From Platanthera guangdongensis (Eukaryota > Streptophyta > Magnoliopsida > Asparagales > Orchidaceae), in the NCBI GenBank assembly GCA_039583875.1, contig CM077149.1, positions 26,177,194-26,241,193 of the forward strand: a stretch of DNA of 64,000 bases, read 5' to 3'. The position numbers and the translations under genes were made by a program. Positions 32,481 to 43,852 of this stretch are shown in pieces (the first letter of the stretch is position 1; every line of letters starts with the position of its first letter). Below the pieces are notes generated by a model. It made no database searches. It was not told the origin of the DNA and saw only the letters and a program-made list of their open reading frames with translations.

Positions 32481-33700
32481 TCTGCTCCTTGTCACTACAA
32501 CTTGACTTGCATAATCAATAATTTTGTGGCTTGGATGATCCTTTAAATGCCTGACTCCTGGAGGCAGTCTTCCTTTAGAATTATGTGCTCCAAAGTTTCC
32601 ATCTTGTTGAACATCATCGACTTCCTTTGAGACTTGTTCTTCCTATGGAATCCACACACTATTATCTTTGTCTTGGACTATAAGTTCGGCTTCCTTAATT
32701 GTCAGCTTCTCCATTATCGCTTTGCTGCCTGCAGGACTAAAAGGGGAGCTTGACCTCTCAGTATTAATCATGTTTGATTCATCAAACCCTAAATTAACTG
32801 ACTCTTCTACAACTTAACTTGTTAAGTTATATATCCTATAGGCCTTACAATTATTGTTGTACCCAACAAAGAACCCTTCATAGGACTTGGCAGCAAACTT
32901 AGATATATAGGATTTCCCAATGTTAACCGCATAGTATTTGCTCCAAAAAATTCTGAGATATGCAAGGTTTGGTTTTTTTCCCTTTAATATCTCATAAGGA
33001 GTCTTTTTATGGCTCTTGGTGATAGAAGCCCTATCGAGGACATGACAAGTAGTGTTTACTGCCTTAGGGCATAAATATTCTTGGAGAGATATGTCATTCA
33101 GTAAAGTACTTCCAGCTTTTATGAGAGTCATATTCTTCCTCTCAGCAATCCCATTTTACTGGGGTGTTCTTGAAGAGGAAAACTCTTGTTGAATCCCAAG
33201 TTTTTCACAAAACTTTGTCATGCATTTAGATTGAAACTCAGTTCCATGATCACTTCAAATTATGACCACAGAACTGTTCAATTCATTCTATATTTGTTTA
33301 ACAAATATCTTGAAGACATCAGGAGTTTCAGACTTTTCCTTAAAAAGAAAACCCAAGTAAATTTGGAATAGTCATCAACAACTACAAAGGTGTAGACTTT
33401 CCGACCTCGACTATGAACTGGCATAGGACCATTCGAGTACATATGCTGGAGGTATAAACACCTCACAGAGTCTCTGGTTTTAATGTTTTTGAAAGAAGCT
33501 TTGGTCTCTTGCCTTTTTGGCATGTAGAACAAATGCTCTCCTTAGTGCATTTTATGTTAGGACCATTTCGAACAAGCTCTTTACTGAAGGGCTTGCTTAT
33601 AGTCTTATAGTTCAAATTAGCTAATCTCTTGTGCCATTTAACATAGTATGAAGCTTTCTCATTTGCAACTAGGCATACGAGAGAGTCATAATTTTTACAA
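32481..33700 (-). pseudogene. pol: E3 integrase
   Basis: Pieces of copia integrase: CQKGKRPK and LYLQHMYSNGPMPVHSRGRKVYTFVVVDDYSKFTWVFFL (33278-33540), the second-aspartate region near 33240, then MTLIKAGSTLLND and PYEILKGKKPNLAYLRIFWSK with FVGYNNNCKAYRIYNLTS (32814-33131). The first aspartate motif HMDLFGP reads HMYSNGP, so a catalytic residue is lost. Below 32814 is the acidic linker before RT with stops. Confidence 0.83.
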
Positions 33701-34075
33701 AGATAATTTAAATAGTATACATTCCCACTCCTAGTGTTTGTCAAGATGATCTCTTGGTCACTTGACTTCTTTATGCAGTACTGATCCTTGTGGAATGAAA
33801 TGTCATAACCAAGATCACAAAGTTGGCTTATGCTTATAAGGTTGTGTTGCAACCCTTTCACATAGGCTACTTTTGTGAAAGTGACGAAGACATTTGAGAT
33901 CTTACCATAACCTCTGGTAATCCCTTTATCTGCTCCATAAAAGATCTCCTTTGGTCCATCCTTCACTAGAATGAACTCACACAAATTGCTCTTTGTTCCA
34001 GTCATGTTCCTGGAATAACAACTATCCAACTACCATATAGGGGTTTGGAAACTTGGACTAACTTGAAAAACATAT
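33701..34075 (-). pseudogene. pol: E3 protease
   Basis: Protease/pre-integrase block: the active-site loop LDSCYSRNMTGTKS has DSC for DSG, followed by [36 protein letters not shown] and YYVKWHKRLANLNYKTISKPFSKELVR. The gag-protease border keeps GPKVK then a stop, as in E1. Confidence 0.83.
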
Positions 34076-35068
34076 TTATTTTACCTTAGGACCACAATAT
34101 TTATTGAGTCCTAGGTGCATGTTAGTCTCAAAATGAACATGTCTACCAACCGTTTTTCTGACTGGAAGACTGACTTTAGCTCTAGACACACAACGATTAT
34201 TCCAGCAGTCAATGGCATAATGGACTATCTTGCCATAACACCAACATTCATGAAGGTTATACCTTCTTTTCTGAGCTGTCTTAATGACTGTGTTAACAAC
34301 AACAACCTTTCCTGAAGGAATAGAAATAGTCTTCTTCAGAATTCTTTGAGCAATTATCTGGCTGAAAGAAAGTCTTTTAGCAGCTTTATTTAGCTTTTTC
34401 TGATTACCATTAGCAGCAGTTTTCTTTATAGAAATCATGCTCTTGGTAGCATCAAAAACATCCAAATCAGGCTTGCTATAAGACTGACCTTTAGTCTAAG
34501 TCTTTGCTGATTGAGTCTGATGTTTAGCCACTGCCCCATTGTTAAGAGTTAGAGCTGGAACACAAAAGACAAATGGTCTAGGATTGGTCATTTGTATTTC
34601 TTCTTGAGCAGCCTAGAAGCAACTCTTCCCCATTCCTCTTCTCCTTACATTGGATGATACATTAGTACCCTTCCACGAAGAATTCCCATTCTTCTAGTGA
34701 CTATATATAGAGTCCTGATCATACCTGTTAGTAGGGAGTATTACCCTTTTAAAAGCAATGGATGGCTGAGCTGGAGCTTTTTCCTTTCCTTTGAAAGGGT
34801 CATCTCTATTGCTTCCCTTGAATCTTACTCCTTTCTGGTTTTTTTGATAGGAGAAGGAATCAATAATAGAAAACACAGAATTGGACTTAGAAAAAATAGC
34901 CCCAATCCCGTTCTCTTTTGGAGTTTTTCTTCTAGATCCCTTATAAGGGCATTCTTGTATTTTATGGTGTCTATATATATAAAAGTAATATCCTTCAACT
35001 GATTGAATTCCCTAATTTTTAGTACCAGCATGATAGCTTGAAAGTGATGCCTCAAATACTAATCGAAG
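34076..35068 (-). pseudogene. gag: E3 gag C-terminal half
   Basis: Contains a CCHC knuckle with one change (CWCYGKIVHYAIDC, near 34190-34240), the motif MHLGLNKYCGPKVK before the stop, and a coiled-coil-like segment (34825-35055: LKIREFNQLKDITFIYIDTI). Frame breaks lie between 34465 and 34694. It ends at 35068 because E4 begins there. Confidence 0.75.
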
Positions 35069-36669
35069 TGAGGGATTGATCTAACTAGCTCTAGAGGGGG
35101 GGGGGGGTAAATAGATTATTTTAAAAAATAGTGGTTTTTACAACATATTAAAATAGGTGATATATATATAAAATAAAATATGACAGCACAACAAATAAAA
35201 AGTAGAGCACAACTAGATGACATAAGGATATTTATAGTGGTTCCCCAATAAACTTGGGTACATCCACTCTTCTTCCACCCTGGTAGGAATCATTACAGGT
35301 TTTTGATCAGGTGCCCTGACAACACAAGTTTTTGTTCAGGTGCCCTGTCACCATAGGTTTTTAATCAGGTGCCCTGTCACCACAAGATCTATTTTCTAAG
35401 AGAGATCTAACAATCCTTTGAGCTATTGATTAGGTGCACAAAAACCAAACCAAGATTTTTGATCAGGAGACTTGACAACTAAAAGGTTTAACTTTTGAAG
35501 GGAGTTATAAGCCTGTACACAGTGAGAGAAAATAAAATGTGTGGTCTTCTCTGTCTCAATATTCTAAGAAGACTAGTGGATTAGTTGATGTTGTCAAAGC
35601 TCCCCCTAAGTTATAGAAATCTGATCAGGAGGGGAGACTTTGATTCAGGGTGTAGGCCTTCAAAGATCAACACTTCTTCTTCCAGTAAATTACTCTGAGA
35701 GATTGAGCTTTTGGTCTCAGATTGAATATTGTGTTGCTGGAAGAAAACTTGAAGAAGAAGAATGAAGATGAACAAGATGTTCTTTGTTTCTATCTCTTGT
35801 TCTCTGTTTGCAGATGTTCTCTTTCTTGTTCTCCTGACTAAGTGTTATTCTTATTCTGGATTATCAGACTTGGCAATCTTCTGAAAATTTCTTTTATATG
35901 TTGATTGCTGATTTGAAATTCGAATTCCTTGAAGTCCTCTGCATATTTTCTGGGAATTGGAATGACTATTTTTGTTTACAATGCATTTCCCTAATTGTCC
36001 CAGTAAATATGGTAGAGTAATAACTATGTGAAATCCCTAATTAATGCTGCCAGGAACGGCTATATTCTTAAAAATATTGAGCATTAATTATCAGAGTATT
36101 ACTATCTTAATATCTGAAATTAAACTGCTTTAGTCAGTTTGAGAAACTGCAGAGATGTTTAGTCGAACAGAACCTGGATGGAGTTAGTCGAACTCAGTAA
36201 ATTTTTCATTGACCTGAGCTCCAAGTTCCTCGAGTTGATAATTATCCTTCGTTGAGCTGAGCTCCAAGATCATCGAATACAAAATTTACTTACCAATCTT
36301 ACCTCCAAGTTCTTTGAGCTGAGAAGGCACTTTGTCGAGCTAAGATTCTGATATAAACTCACAGTACGTCGAGCTCAGCTAGACTTTCGTCGATCTCAAC
36401 TCAGAGAAGGAACTCTGAGTTCGTGGATCTGTGGTCGACGATCGTCAAGCTGAGTTCAGCTATCGTCAAATGACTTTATCTGCAATCTTCAAAACTACCT
36501 TATCTCTTAAGACTTGTGTTCTCTGAACTCTTCTGAAGGTAGGTCCCAGTGATCTAATCATTAAGTGATTTACCTTAACCCTGGAACTAACATATGACCA
36601 TAGACTACACATGGTGGGTCATCAATCCTAATATTGAACCTGACCCAAATCACAAGTAGTTTTCCAACA
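35069..36669 (-). repeat. E4 3' LTR (about 1600 bp)
   Basis: Starts TGAGGGATTG on the plus strand next to the E3 gag break and ends CCAACA before the PPT complement ATCTCCCC. It shares with E2, in inverse order, the GATCAGGTGCCCTGTCACC direct repeats, the GGTCTTCTCT segment and AGCTCCCCCT, and a G-run at 35095-35107. TATA-like ATATAAAAG (minus; plus 35891-35899). Confidence 0.82.
36150..36475 (-). repeat. E4 U3 hairpin cluster, CGTCGAGCTCAG type
   Basis: Degraded units of the E2 LTR type: TCGAGTTG, TCGTTGAGCTGAGCTCCAAGATCATCGA, GTCGAGCTCAGCTAG, GGTCGACGATCGTCAAGCTGAG. Lies about 195-520 bases from the LTR 5' end and upstream of the TATA-like element, as in E2. Confidence 0.78.
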
Positions 36670-36677
36670 ATCTCCCC

Positions 36678-36839
36678 ATATTTGGGTGAGGTCACAATAC
36701 AAAATAAAATAAACAAAATCACGAAGCAATAAAAATATCTGACAGAATTATAAAACATTCAACAGATTTGAACAATTGTGTGTTGTGTGTTTACATATAG
36801 CAAAAATAAAAATCAAAATGCATAATCAGAAAATTAAGA
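36678..36839 (-). other. E4 3' untranslated spacer
   Basis: AT-rich, between the ORF2 end and the PPT; no coding signal. Confidence 0.6.
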
Positions 36840-39682
36840 CTATTTCTTGGAAGCATCTAAAGAAGGAGCAGATTTTGTGAAAATCATCTTTCTTTTTGGA
36901 TGAGAAGCTTGTTGTTGAGTCATCTTCGTATCTTGAGCACCAAGAATCTTCACAGTTGTAGCTCTGGGCACTACAACTTCTGGATGCAAATTCATGTAAG
37001 TATCAACATTAAAGAGATTTTTTACCTGATACTTGTCTAATTCCTTCTTCCTGTATGATGATATGGTAGAAAATTGAGATGAATCTTGTCCTTCCTCCTT
37101 GCCCTTCCTTATCAGAGCAATCATCTCATTAAACCTGGTCATTCTAAAATTGGGATCCAACTCTGGATAATATGTCGGAGAGGGAGGTATCTTTGGACTT
37201 GATACTTCTTTCTGTTTTTCTTCAGATGTCTGTTGTTGACTGTTTTGCTTCTTATATTGTTGTTTATTGCCCTGAGAGCTGTGCTGCTATTTGTTGCTGC
37301 TGTAAGATGGTCTGGTATGATGAGAAGATGTAGACCTTTGTACTTGAGAAATGTTTCCTGTTGATCCAGCTGCATGATGAGGAGGAGGAGAACCTCTCCT
37401 AAATTGTGGAGGTGGATATTATCTCCTACTCGACTTCCTTACTTTCATGTCATTCTTTCAATATCTCATCTAATGAGGAGTATCTGGAGTGAGAGTAATG
37501 TTGTGCAGAATTTAATAGGGTGTGTCAACAGTAGTGCAGGGTTTAGTAGCAGCCTTGGGTGGAACCTTCTTTTTGAGTTTCCTCTTTTTAGAACTGGAAT
37601 CTTCTGAGTCATCTGACTCTTCATCATCATCATCATCAGATTCATCTGCAGGATTATCATAAATAACATTAATCTGTTTAAGCATTGCCTCAGAAAGTTC
37701 TGGATAAGCCAGTGGCTTTATACTTGTATATATTATCTCAGAGTGCAGCTATTCAGCTACATTTTCTTCCTCAACCAAGGCTGTACTTGAACTTTTGGCT
37801 CTATAAGTTCTTGTATTTATGTCCTCAAACATGAATTCATCATGATTTGGCATGGAGGATTCTGCCCAGCCAAATGTTGGAGGAGAGAAAGTCTTTGGCT
37901 CTGGAGTAGTTATTTGCCCTATAATATTTTCTTTAACTGTAAAACTAGTCCTTAGTTATTCCAATACTAGAGGAGTTATTGGTGGTGTATAACAAACTAT
38001 AACTTTAGAATAAGTGTCAAAAACTGAAAGACTGCTGCTGGAAGGTGTATCAAAGGAATAAATTAATAAGGGAAGATCAACTGTGGGATTAAGAATAAAG
38101 TCACCAACAGTGATTATTTTTGGAATGGAAAAATCTGGTGCTTCATCTTCTGTACACACTGGAATCATTTTTATATTTGTTTCTGTAACTGCATCTGCTG
38201 CTGGACTTGCTATTACTGGAGTTGCTGCTGGATTTTCTTCATGAGTGACTAGAGCTTCTTCATTGAACATCTCCCCCTGCCTGGATTCAGAGAGTCCTGA
38301 ACCCAAGCCCCCAGAAGAAGGTTCAGTGGAGAAAGAAGCTAACTTTGAAGAGAGTGTAGTAATGGAAGCAACAAGTGGAGCAATGACCTCATCTATGAGT
38401 TTATTGAGTGTAGGGGTTATTAGTTCAAGGATTGTGGCTGATATAGAAGAGGATGTCATGGAGCAGTTTGGATAGATGGTGAATGCTTGTGGAATGGATG
38501 GTGTTGGAATGTTTGTTAGAATGTTGGATGGAATGTTGTATGTTGAGATATTAGGGAGGATAGTATCTTCCTGAATAAGGGAATGTTGTGGAGATGGTTA
38601 TGGAGATAGAGATGATAGTAGATCAAGATTGAGAGATGATAATAGTGGATCCATATAGGGTGTGTCATCAATTTGTGATGGTTGATGTGATGGTAGAGGA
38701 GATTGAGGAGGTAGAGATGGTGATTCCTCAGGAATGTGGATTGGTGAGACAGAAGGGATGGATGTAGATGGTGTATCTATATGAATGATGGATGGTTGTT
38801 GAAGTGTAGTAACATCAACAAGGGGAGTTTATGAAGGAAATATTGAATGATGTGGAGATTGAGGAGGAGGAGAGGGAATATTAGGAGCAGGAGCTTCTTC
38901 AGGGGTTGGTGAAGTGGCTACTGCAGGCCTGGTGTCCTTTGAAGCTTTCCTAGAAGAGGAAGCCCTGGAGGGCTTTGGGATAAACCTATCCCATCTGCCA
39001 AAGAGGGCAAAGGTAAGCCTCTGAGAGGCATTTATGAAAATGGTCTGGGAGACATGTAATTCTGGAACTTTTGCATGTAAGAAGATTCCCAGAATTCTAC
39101 CAAAACTAACATCTTTCTTACTAATTTTCTTATTAATAAAATCAAAAACAATTTCTCCCCCGTTCACTGATTTTTGATTAACTAGGGCACACATCGAAAG
39201 GAATTGGTGCCTGGTAATGTATCCATAGGCTGAGTGTTTGCCCAAGAGTACCTTCCCAACTACATCTGCTAGGAACTTATATTCAGCAGATGAGGTTTTC
39301 TTCAGCAATTTGTTAGGGTTTCCTGGGAGTGACCCATTATAACTAGCATATCATCAAACTCAATGCTAGATAGTTCAAAATCATCTTCCCTGTTGATAAA
39401 CCCAAAAATTTCAGTCAGAATAATAAGGGAAAGAGAAACTTGTTGTCTGAAAATAGATCCAGTAATGGAGGTTTAATCTGGAAAGGTTGCTTTGAATACC
39501 CATTCTTTGATTTCTTACACTGCAAGTTTGATCCTTAATGTCATGAACTGTCTCAACTATGATGCTTCAAACAACTAAAATATGTTCCTGAATACTTGAT
39601 CTGAATAGCTAAAGGAATTGATGTCAATGTCAAATCTTGCATCAAATTTCATGCCAGAAAGGGTCGGTGCCAAAATTGCCAT
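36840..39682 (-). pseudogene. E4 ORF2 (decayed homologue of E2 ORF2)
   Basis: Starts at the ATG at 39682: MAILAPTLSGMKFDARFDIDINSF, with two stops soon after, then RQFMTLRIKLA and, after breaks, SAEYKFLADVVGKVLLGKHSAYGYITRHQFLSMCALVNQKSVNGG and FGRILGIFLHAKVPELHVSQ (39308-38829), matching the E2 N-terminal domain. The middle is a Pro/Ser-rich and acidic region without close alignment. The C-terminal block ALIRKGKEEGQDSSQFSTIS...NVDTYMNLHPEVVVPRA (37160-36840) aligns with the E2 C-terminus beyond its frameshift. The two conserved ends with a variable middle suggest past protein-level selection. Confidence 0.8.
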
Positions 39683-40080
39683 GCCTGTAAAAACAAAAGA
39701 TCAAGTACATGAGAATCGGAGAGAGCGGGATGGCGTTCGATGAAAACCCTATTATAAGTTTTTAGAAGATGAAAAGATGAACTCCGTCCAATGAAAAATA
39801 ACAACTTCGAACTCAGTTCGACGAAAATCTCATAAAGAAATAAAAGCGTGGATCTAAGTTTGAAGAGGGGGAAAACAATTTGTCATTCTCTGTTCGACGA
39901 AAAGATTTTCTAAAATAAGATTCATCGATCTCCATTCGGCGAAAAATCATCTGAAAAAAATTCGTCGATCTCCGTTCGACGAACAAGTTTCGTAAAGGAA
40001 AGTTCATCGATCTTCGTTCGACGAACAATCCATGAAGAGTTCATAGTTCGTCGATCTCCGTTCGACAAAACATGAATAGA
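39683..40080 (-). repeat. E4 hairpin cluster and acceptor before ORF2
   Basis: Between 39725 and 40075 are about eight units with arms TTCGTCGA and TCGACGAA around a 7-nt centre; in sense orientation the centre reads ACGGAGA or ACGAAGA, as in E2. The minus strand then has GTTTTTACAG|GC before the ATG at 39682. Same position and order as in E2 19177-19581. Confidence 0.87.
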
Positions 40081-41300
40081 TTGTCAACCACATAATGAAA
40101 TTAAATTACAGCATCTCCATTGATCATACCTAACTGATTTAGAAAGAATAGATATTTCTTGTTATTGTTATGAATGTAACATTTACAGCCAAGAACTTTA
40201 AAGTAATCTACTTTAGGTTGCGTCCCTTTAAATAATTCTTAGGGAGTCTTACCCTTTAGTTTATGAATTAAACTTCTGTTAAGAACATAATTTGTTGTTC
40301 TTATAGCTTCTGCCCAAAAGGATATGGGCAAATAAGAATCTGCAAGAAATGTCCCAGCAGATTCAATAAGAGTTCTATTTTTCCTTTCTGATACCCCATT
40401 TTGTTGACGAGTTCTAGAGGCAGAAAAATAATGACTGATACCTTTCTTATCACAGAATTCTTGCATGAGAAGAGATTTAAACTCGGTGTCATGATCACTT
40501 CTGATCAATGCAACCTGAGTAGAGTACCCAATCTGTATGCACTTAAGAAACTCTGTAAGAACTTAAAAGTTATCTAACTTGTTTCTCATAAAAAAAACAC
40601 CCAACTGAATCTATATAAGTCATCAACAATAATTAAAGTGAATGACTTTCCTCCCAAACATTGTACATCAATAGGGCCAAAGAGGTCCATATGTAGTAAG
40701 TGCAAAATTATGGGTGAATTACTTTTATTAATAGATTTGAAAATAGTTTTGGTTTGTTTGCTTAATTGACAAGCCCTGCAGAGTCCTTCCTTTATGTAAG
40801 AACCAAAAGGAAGTCCTCTAACAAGATCGTCCCTAGATAGTTTAGCAATATTCATAACGTTTACATGGCCTAGTCTCTTATACCATAAATCATTAATAGA
40901 GCTAATTTGATTAAATAAGCAAATTTCTGAATTAGATGATTTTAAATTTACTACATACATATTTCCTTGTCGAATTCCTATTAAAACAATTTTATTTTTA
41001 TCTGAAGTAATGAAGCAAGATGATTGATTAAATGATACCTAATAACCTTCATCACATAACTAGCTTATGAATATTAGGTTATGCATGAGACCACAAACAT
41101 ATGCTACCTTCCTGAAGGTAATAGCTCCAACTTTGACATTTCCATATCCTTTTGTCTTTCCACAGTTGGAGTCTCCAAAAATAATCTTTGGTCCAAACTT
41201 TTCTTTAAAATCAGTCAGGTTGTCTTTACTTCCTGTCATGTGTTTTGAACAACCACTATCCAGATACCACTATTGCTCTGTGATAGGATAGTTCTTGTAC
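40081..41300 (-). pseudogene. pol: E4 pol remnant: protease and integrase fused to RNase H end
   Basis: Protease [17 protein letters not shown] with catalytic DSG intact, VGAITFRKVAYVCGLMHNLI, pre-integrase LWYKRLGHVNVMNIAKLSRDDLVRGLP and CRACQLSKQTK, integrase [27 protein letters not shown] and [14 protein letters not shown], all three acidic residues kept. After DYFKVLGCKCYIHNNNKK the sequence jumps to [10 protein letters not shown], the last residues of copia RNase H. E2 has AAGAAACA at both corresponding points, so the deletion probably arose through this short homology. Stops near 40240, 40570 and 41060. Confidence 0.87.
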
Positions 41301-41572
41301 CTGTACAAAACAAGATTAGTTGTTCTTGACCTAGGTGACCTTAGGTCCTTGATTTCTTTCAAATTTATAACTAGATATGTAAGAGAATTCAGGTTGATCC
41401 TTGTAACCAAGTGGATGATATCTCCTATGAGTAATTATCCATTGGGTAAAAGGATTATTAAAGATTTTAGTTTTATTCAAGTTTTGAAAATAATTCAAGT
41501 TTCCGTTTTGAGAAACTGGGTTCGACTAATTATAATAAGTTCTTCGATCTGCGTCCAATGAATGGGGATGAG
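41301..41572 (-). pseudogene. gag: E4 gag C-terminus
   Basis: Minus strand reads NNPFTQWIITHRRYHPLGYKDQP and ends QGPKVT then VKNN and stop, matching the end of E2 gag ([21 protein letters not shown]...VKNK). The pol frame that follows is offset by +1 from gag, the same offset as in E2. A hairpin half unit (GACGCAGATCGAAGAAC, plus positions about 41541-41557) survives at the right end before G3. Confidence 0.78.
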
Positions 41573-41814
41573 TGATGAGTCCACATTTTACACTAATTTT
41601 TGGACTCATCTGGGCTAGTTTTATCGTCTTAGCACCACACTTGAGAGCCTTTATTGCTTATTTATGCTTATGTACCTATTTCATGATTAAGTGCACTGTA
41701 GGCCCGCTTCTGTGTGCTTTCTGTGTTTCTATTTTGTTGTTATTCTTTAGCCCTATCTCGGGGATGTGGTGTGCACGTTCTGGTGGCTTATCTGCCCCTT
41801 CTGCTAGTACAGTG

Positions 41815-42130
41815 GTCGTGTGCGTGCTCCGGAACTGCTCGGGAGACTCCGACGATGCAGGAATACTGCGCACGACCACTGGACTTACTGCGCACGACCA
41901 CTGGTCGTGCACCACTGTTCGTGCGCATTACACCTCCTTTTTCATAACCCTGTCTCGGTAATCGTACGAGCACTGGCCGTAGTGCGCACGACCACTAGTC
42001 GTGCGCCACTGCTCGTGCGCATATATGCTGATGCTTCTTGTCTAGGTTGTAGGTTTATTTGGAAAAGCCGCACGATCATCGACCTACAGTGCGCACGACC
42101 ACTGGTCGTGCGCCACTGATCGTGCGCACT
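41815..42130 (+). repeat. G3 U3 palindrome cluster, GCGCACGACCA/TGGTCGTGCGC
   Basis: Five or six copies of a palindrome with 11-nt arms GCGCACGACCA and TGGTCGTGCGC around one base, plus half sites (CTGTTCGTGCGC, CTGATCGTGCGC). It ends about 17 bp before the TATA box, which makes the U3 position especially clear. Confidence 0.9.
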
Positions 42131-42146
42131 GCTTCTGCTGCCTCCG

Positions 42147-42154
42147 TATATAAG
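42147..42154 (+). promoter_or_regulatory. G3 LTR TATA box
   Basis: TATATAAG after CCTCCG, directly downstream of the palindrome cluster. Confidence 0.7.
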
Positions 42155-43014
42155 GCCCTGCTCCGCATTTTAGGTCAACGCCTGTCATTTGCTGCGATCG
42201 GCGAGTGCGCGGGAATCGCCATTTCACTTCTCCAGCTGCTCCATCACTTCCACCTTCGTCGGGATGTCATTTCCAACTACTCCGAAGCTTTTCAACACTC
42301 TGGCGAAGCACTCGACCATTGATGACTTCAAATCCAAGCTTTCCTGCAGAGTTGGTGAAGTAGATAACCTAGAGAACGGACTTAAAGGCCTTCGAGGTGA
42401 CAGATTGTTTGTACCAGAAGCCTCCTTGGACTGAGCCCGGAAGCGGATTGACAACTCGCTACTCCGGCCACAACCCGCGGTGGATCTTCATTCTCTTTTG
42501 GTTTACTCCTCTTCCCCTTCCTCCGTGTTATGAATGTTTTGAGCAGTGTAATGAACACTTCCATCCCTGAACATCAAGTTTATTTTATAGTTAATGGAAT
42601 GTTAGTATCTTCTTATGGTTGTGAGTTTTGTCTGTGAATGTGCCTCGCTCACCCCACATCCACTTCATTCCCGTGTCTTGTCTGATTGCACTCCACACAA
42701 GAACACTGCAATCCATTAGTTTCCCTTCCACTCGCCCAACTGAAGTTCGGCATCGCGGTCGACAAACCCACTTCACCTTGCGAAGCGGTGCCTTCGACCC
42801 GCATAGCTTTTACTAGTTCAGTAGATCAAACATCCACAATCTCCCTAGTCCGCTATTTCCTTTTTGTTGTATTTATAACTCTCATAACGATATTCTCGGT
42901 ACTGTTGTCATTCTACGCTAATTGCATTCCTGAAGAGACCGACACTCGGGGATTTATTCCCAAAACTTTATTACTTGTGCGATCGGTGCGCTTGCTGATT
43001 TACACGCATCAAGT

Positions 43015-43036
43015 TTTTGGCGCCGTTGCCAGGGAA
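43015..43036 (+). other. G3 primer binding site (tRNA-Asp-like)
   Basis: TTTTTGGCGCCGTTGCCAGG lies three bases after the LTR end; the same core TGGCGCC appears, inverted, at the G2 primer site. Confidence 0.8.
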
Positions 43037-43202
43037 TGCAACGATAGAGCGACTCCGGATGACTGAGAATTTCGTTATACGAGTTGTTTTGTTGTTTTTG
43101 ATCCCTTTTCTCTTGTGTTGTTATTCCTTCAGATGGAATTGTTAGTTTTATTCGCAGAATCTATGCCAAGTAGTTGTATCACTGATATTTGAAATCGCTG
43201 CA

Positions 43203-43852
43203 ATGTGGGCCAATTTCAATATCAATTGCCGTCATTGTGGAGACATCTCTCATGCTAGCGACAGATGCCCTCAGAAGTATAGTAGCCAGGAAATTCATGA
43301 ATCGACATATCATCGACATAAGCCGGTTAGCTACCGACCTGCGGAGCCATTGTCGCACTACTTTTATTCAGCTTCAGCACCAGTTGCACCGCTGAAGCCG
43401 GCTAAGCAGTGCCTTTTTTGTCGAAGCTGGGATCATGCATTGAAGGATTGCGTCGCGTACCTAGCTGAGCTAGCGGTGGATGATGAGCCGGATTTTCGGA
43501 TTGTCTCCACTTCAACCTTAGGCAGCATCCCTCATGTATCGGGGTATGTGCCATTGCCATCTCTATGTTATGGAGAAGACATCCCAGGTATGTGCACCGA
43601 TACATGTGCTTATCCCCATTCCGACACTGCTATTTATACTCCTGAAGTGCATACTTCACCTAGCATAGAATCTTTTAGTTGTGAAGAGCCAGCGCTCAAT
43701 GTCCTACAAAGCTTCGTGCCTTCACCTTCTACTTTGCATAGCATTCTTTCTTCTTCTGACAGTGCTGTTGAGATTGAATCGCAGGTGGAAATTAGCATTT
43801 CCCGCATTCTGTTAGATCCAGTCGAGGAGGATGACTTCGTGGCAGAGGTTGT
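43203..43852 (+). CDS. G3 Gag-like protein with two CCHC knuckles (3' end lost)
   Basis: Open frame from MWANFNINCRHCGDISHASDRCP. Two clean CX2CX4HX4C knuckles are seen, CRHCGDISHASDRC (residues about 9-22) and CLFCRSWDHALKDC (about 74-87), then an acidic/Ser-rich tail. The knuckles imply nucleic-acid binding. No capsid core lies before them; the leader between PBS and ATG is only about 170 bp, so the N-terminal gag may be deleted or the product may be a nucleocapsid-only protein. The last codons up to 43952 are T1 LTR sequence. Confidence 0.6.

Larger units (their letters stand above)
27797..35068 (-). mobile_element. E3: SIRE-like copia element, 5' part cut by E4
   Basis: Minus-strand order from right to left: gag fragment, protease, integrase, RT, RNase H, 3' UTR, PPT (30434-30442), 3' LTR (27797-30433). 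The gag coiled-coil segment stops where the E4 LTR begins at 35069, so gag N-terminus, PBS and 5' LTR are not in the window. Closest to E1 in pol and LTR text (CCTAGAGGGGGGTGAATAG start). RNase H is followed by only about 480 bp before the PPT, so E3 has no ORF2. Heavily mutated, older than E2. Confidence 0.85.
35069..41572 (-). mobile_element. E4: SIRE-like element with ORF2, RT and RNase H deleted
   Basis: Minus-strand order from right to left: gag end (41301-41572), protease, integrase, then a deletion joining integrase directly to the last residues of RNase H (about 40150), hairpin spacer, ORF2 (39682 to 36840), PPT (36670-36677) and 3' LTR (35069-36669). Closest to E2 in pol, LTR and ORF2. 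Gag N-terminus and 5' LTR are missing because G3 starts at 41573. The deletion removed about 1.95 kb relative to E2. Confidence 0.85.
41573..43011 (+). repeat. G3 5' LTR (1439 bp)
   Basis: Bounded on the left by loss of E4 gag and on the right by the primer site. U3 hairpin cluster 41815-42130, TATATAAG at 42147-42154, then a downstream part with no recognised gene. Confidence 0.78.
41573..43852 (+). mobile_element. G3: Athila-like gypsy element or TR-GAG, 5' part
   Basis: 5' LTR 41573-43011 (TGATGAGTCC...ACGCATCA), then TTTTTGGCGCCGTTGCCAGGGA, the tRNA-Asp-like primer site typical of Athila/Tat gypsy elements, then a short ORF with two CCHC knuckles at 43203. T1 interrupts it at 43853. No integrase or RT is visible, but the 3' part is outside the window, so whether it is autonomous cannot be told. 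Confidence 0.75.

Noticed and set aside
27797..36669. 27797-30433 and 35069-36669 as the two LTRs of one element
   Set aside because: They differ in length and sequence; the second is followed on its right by its own PPT and ORF2-bearing interior, so it belongs to E4.
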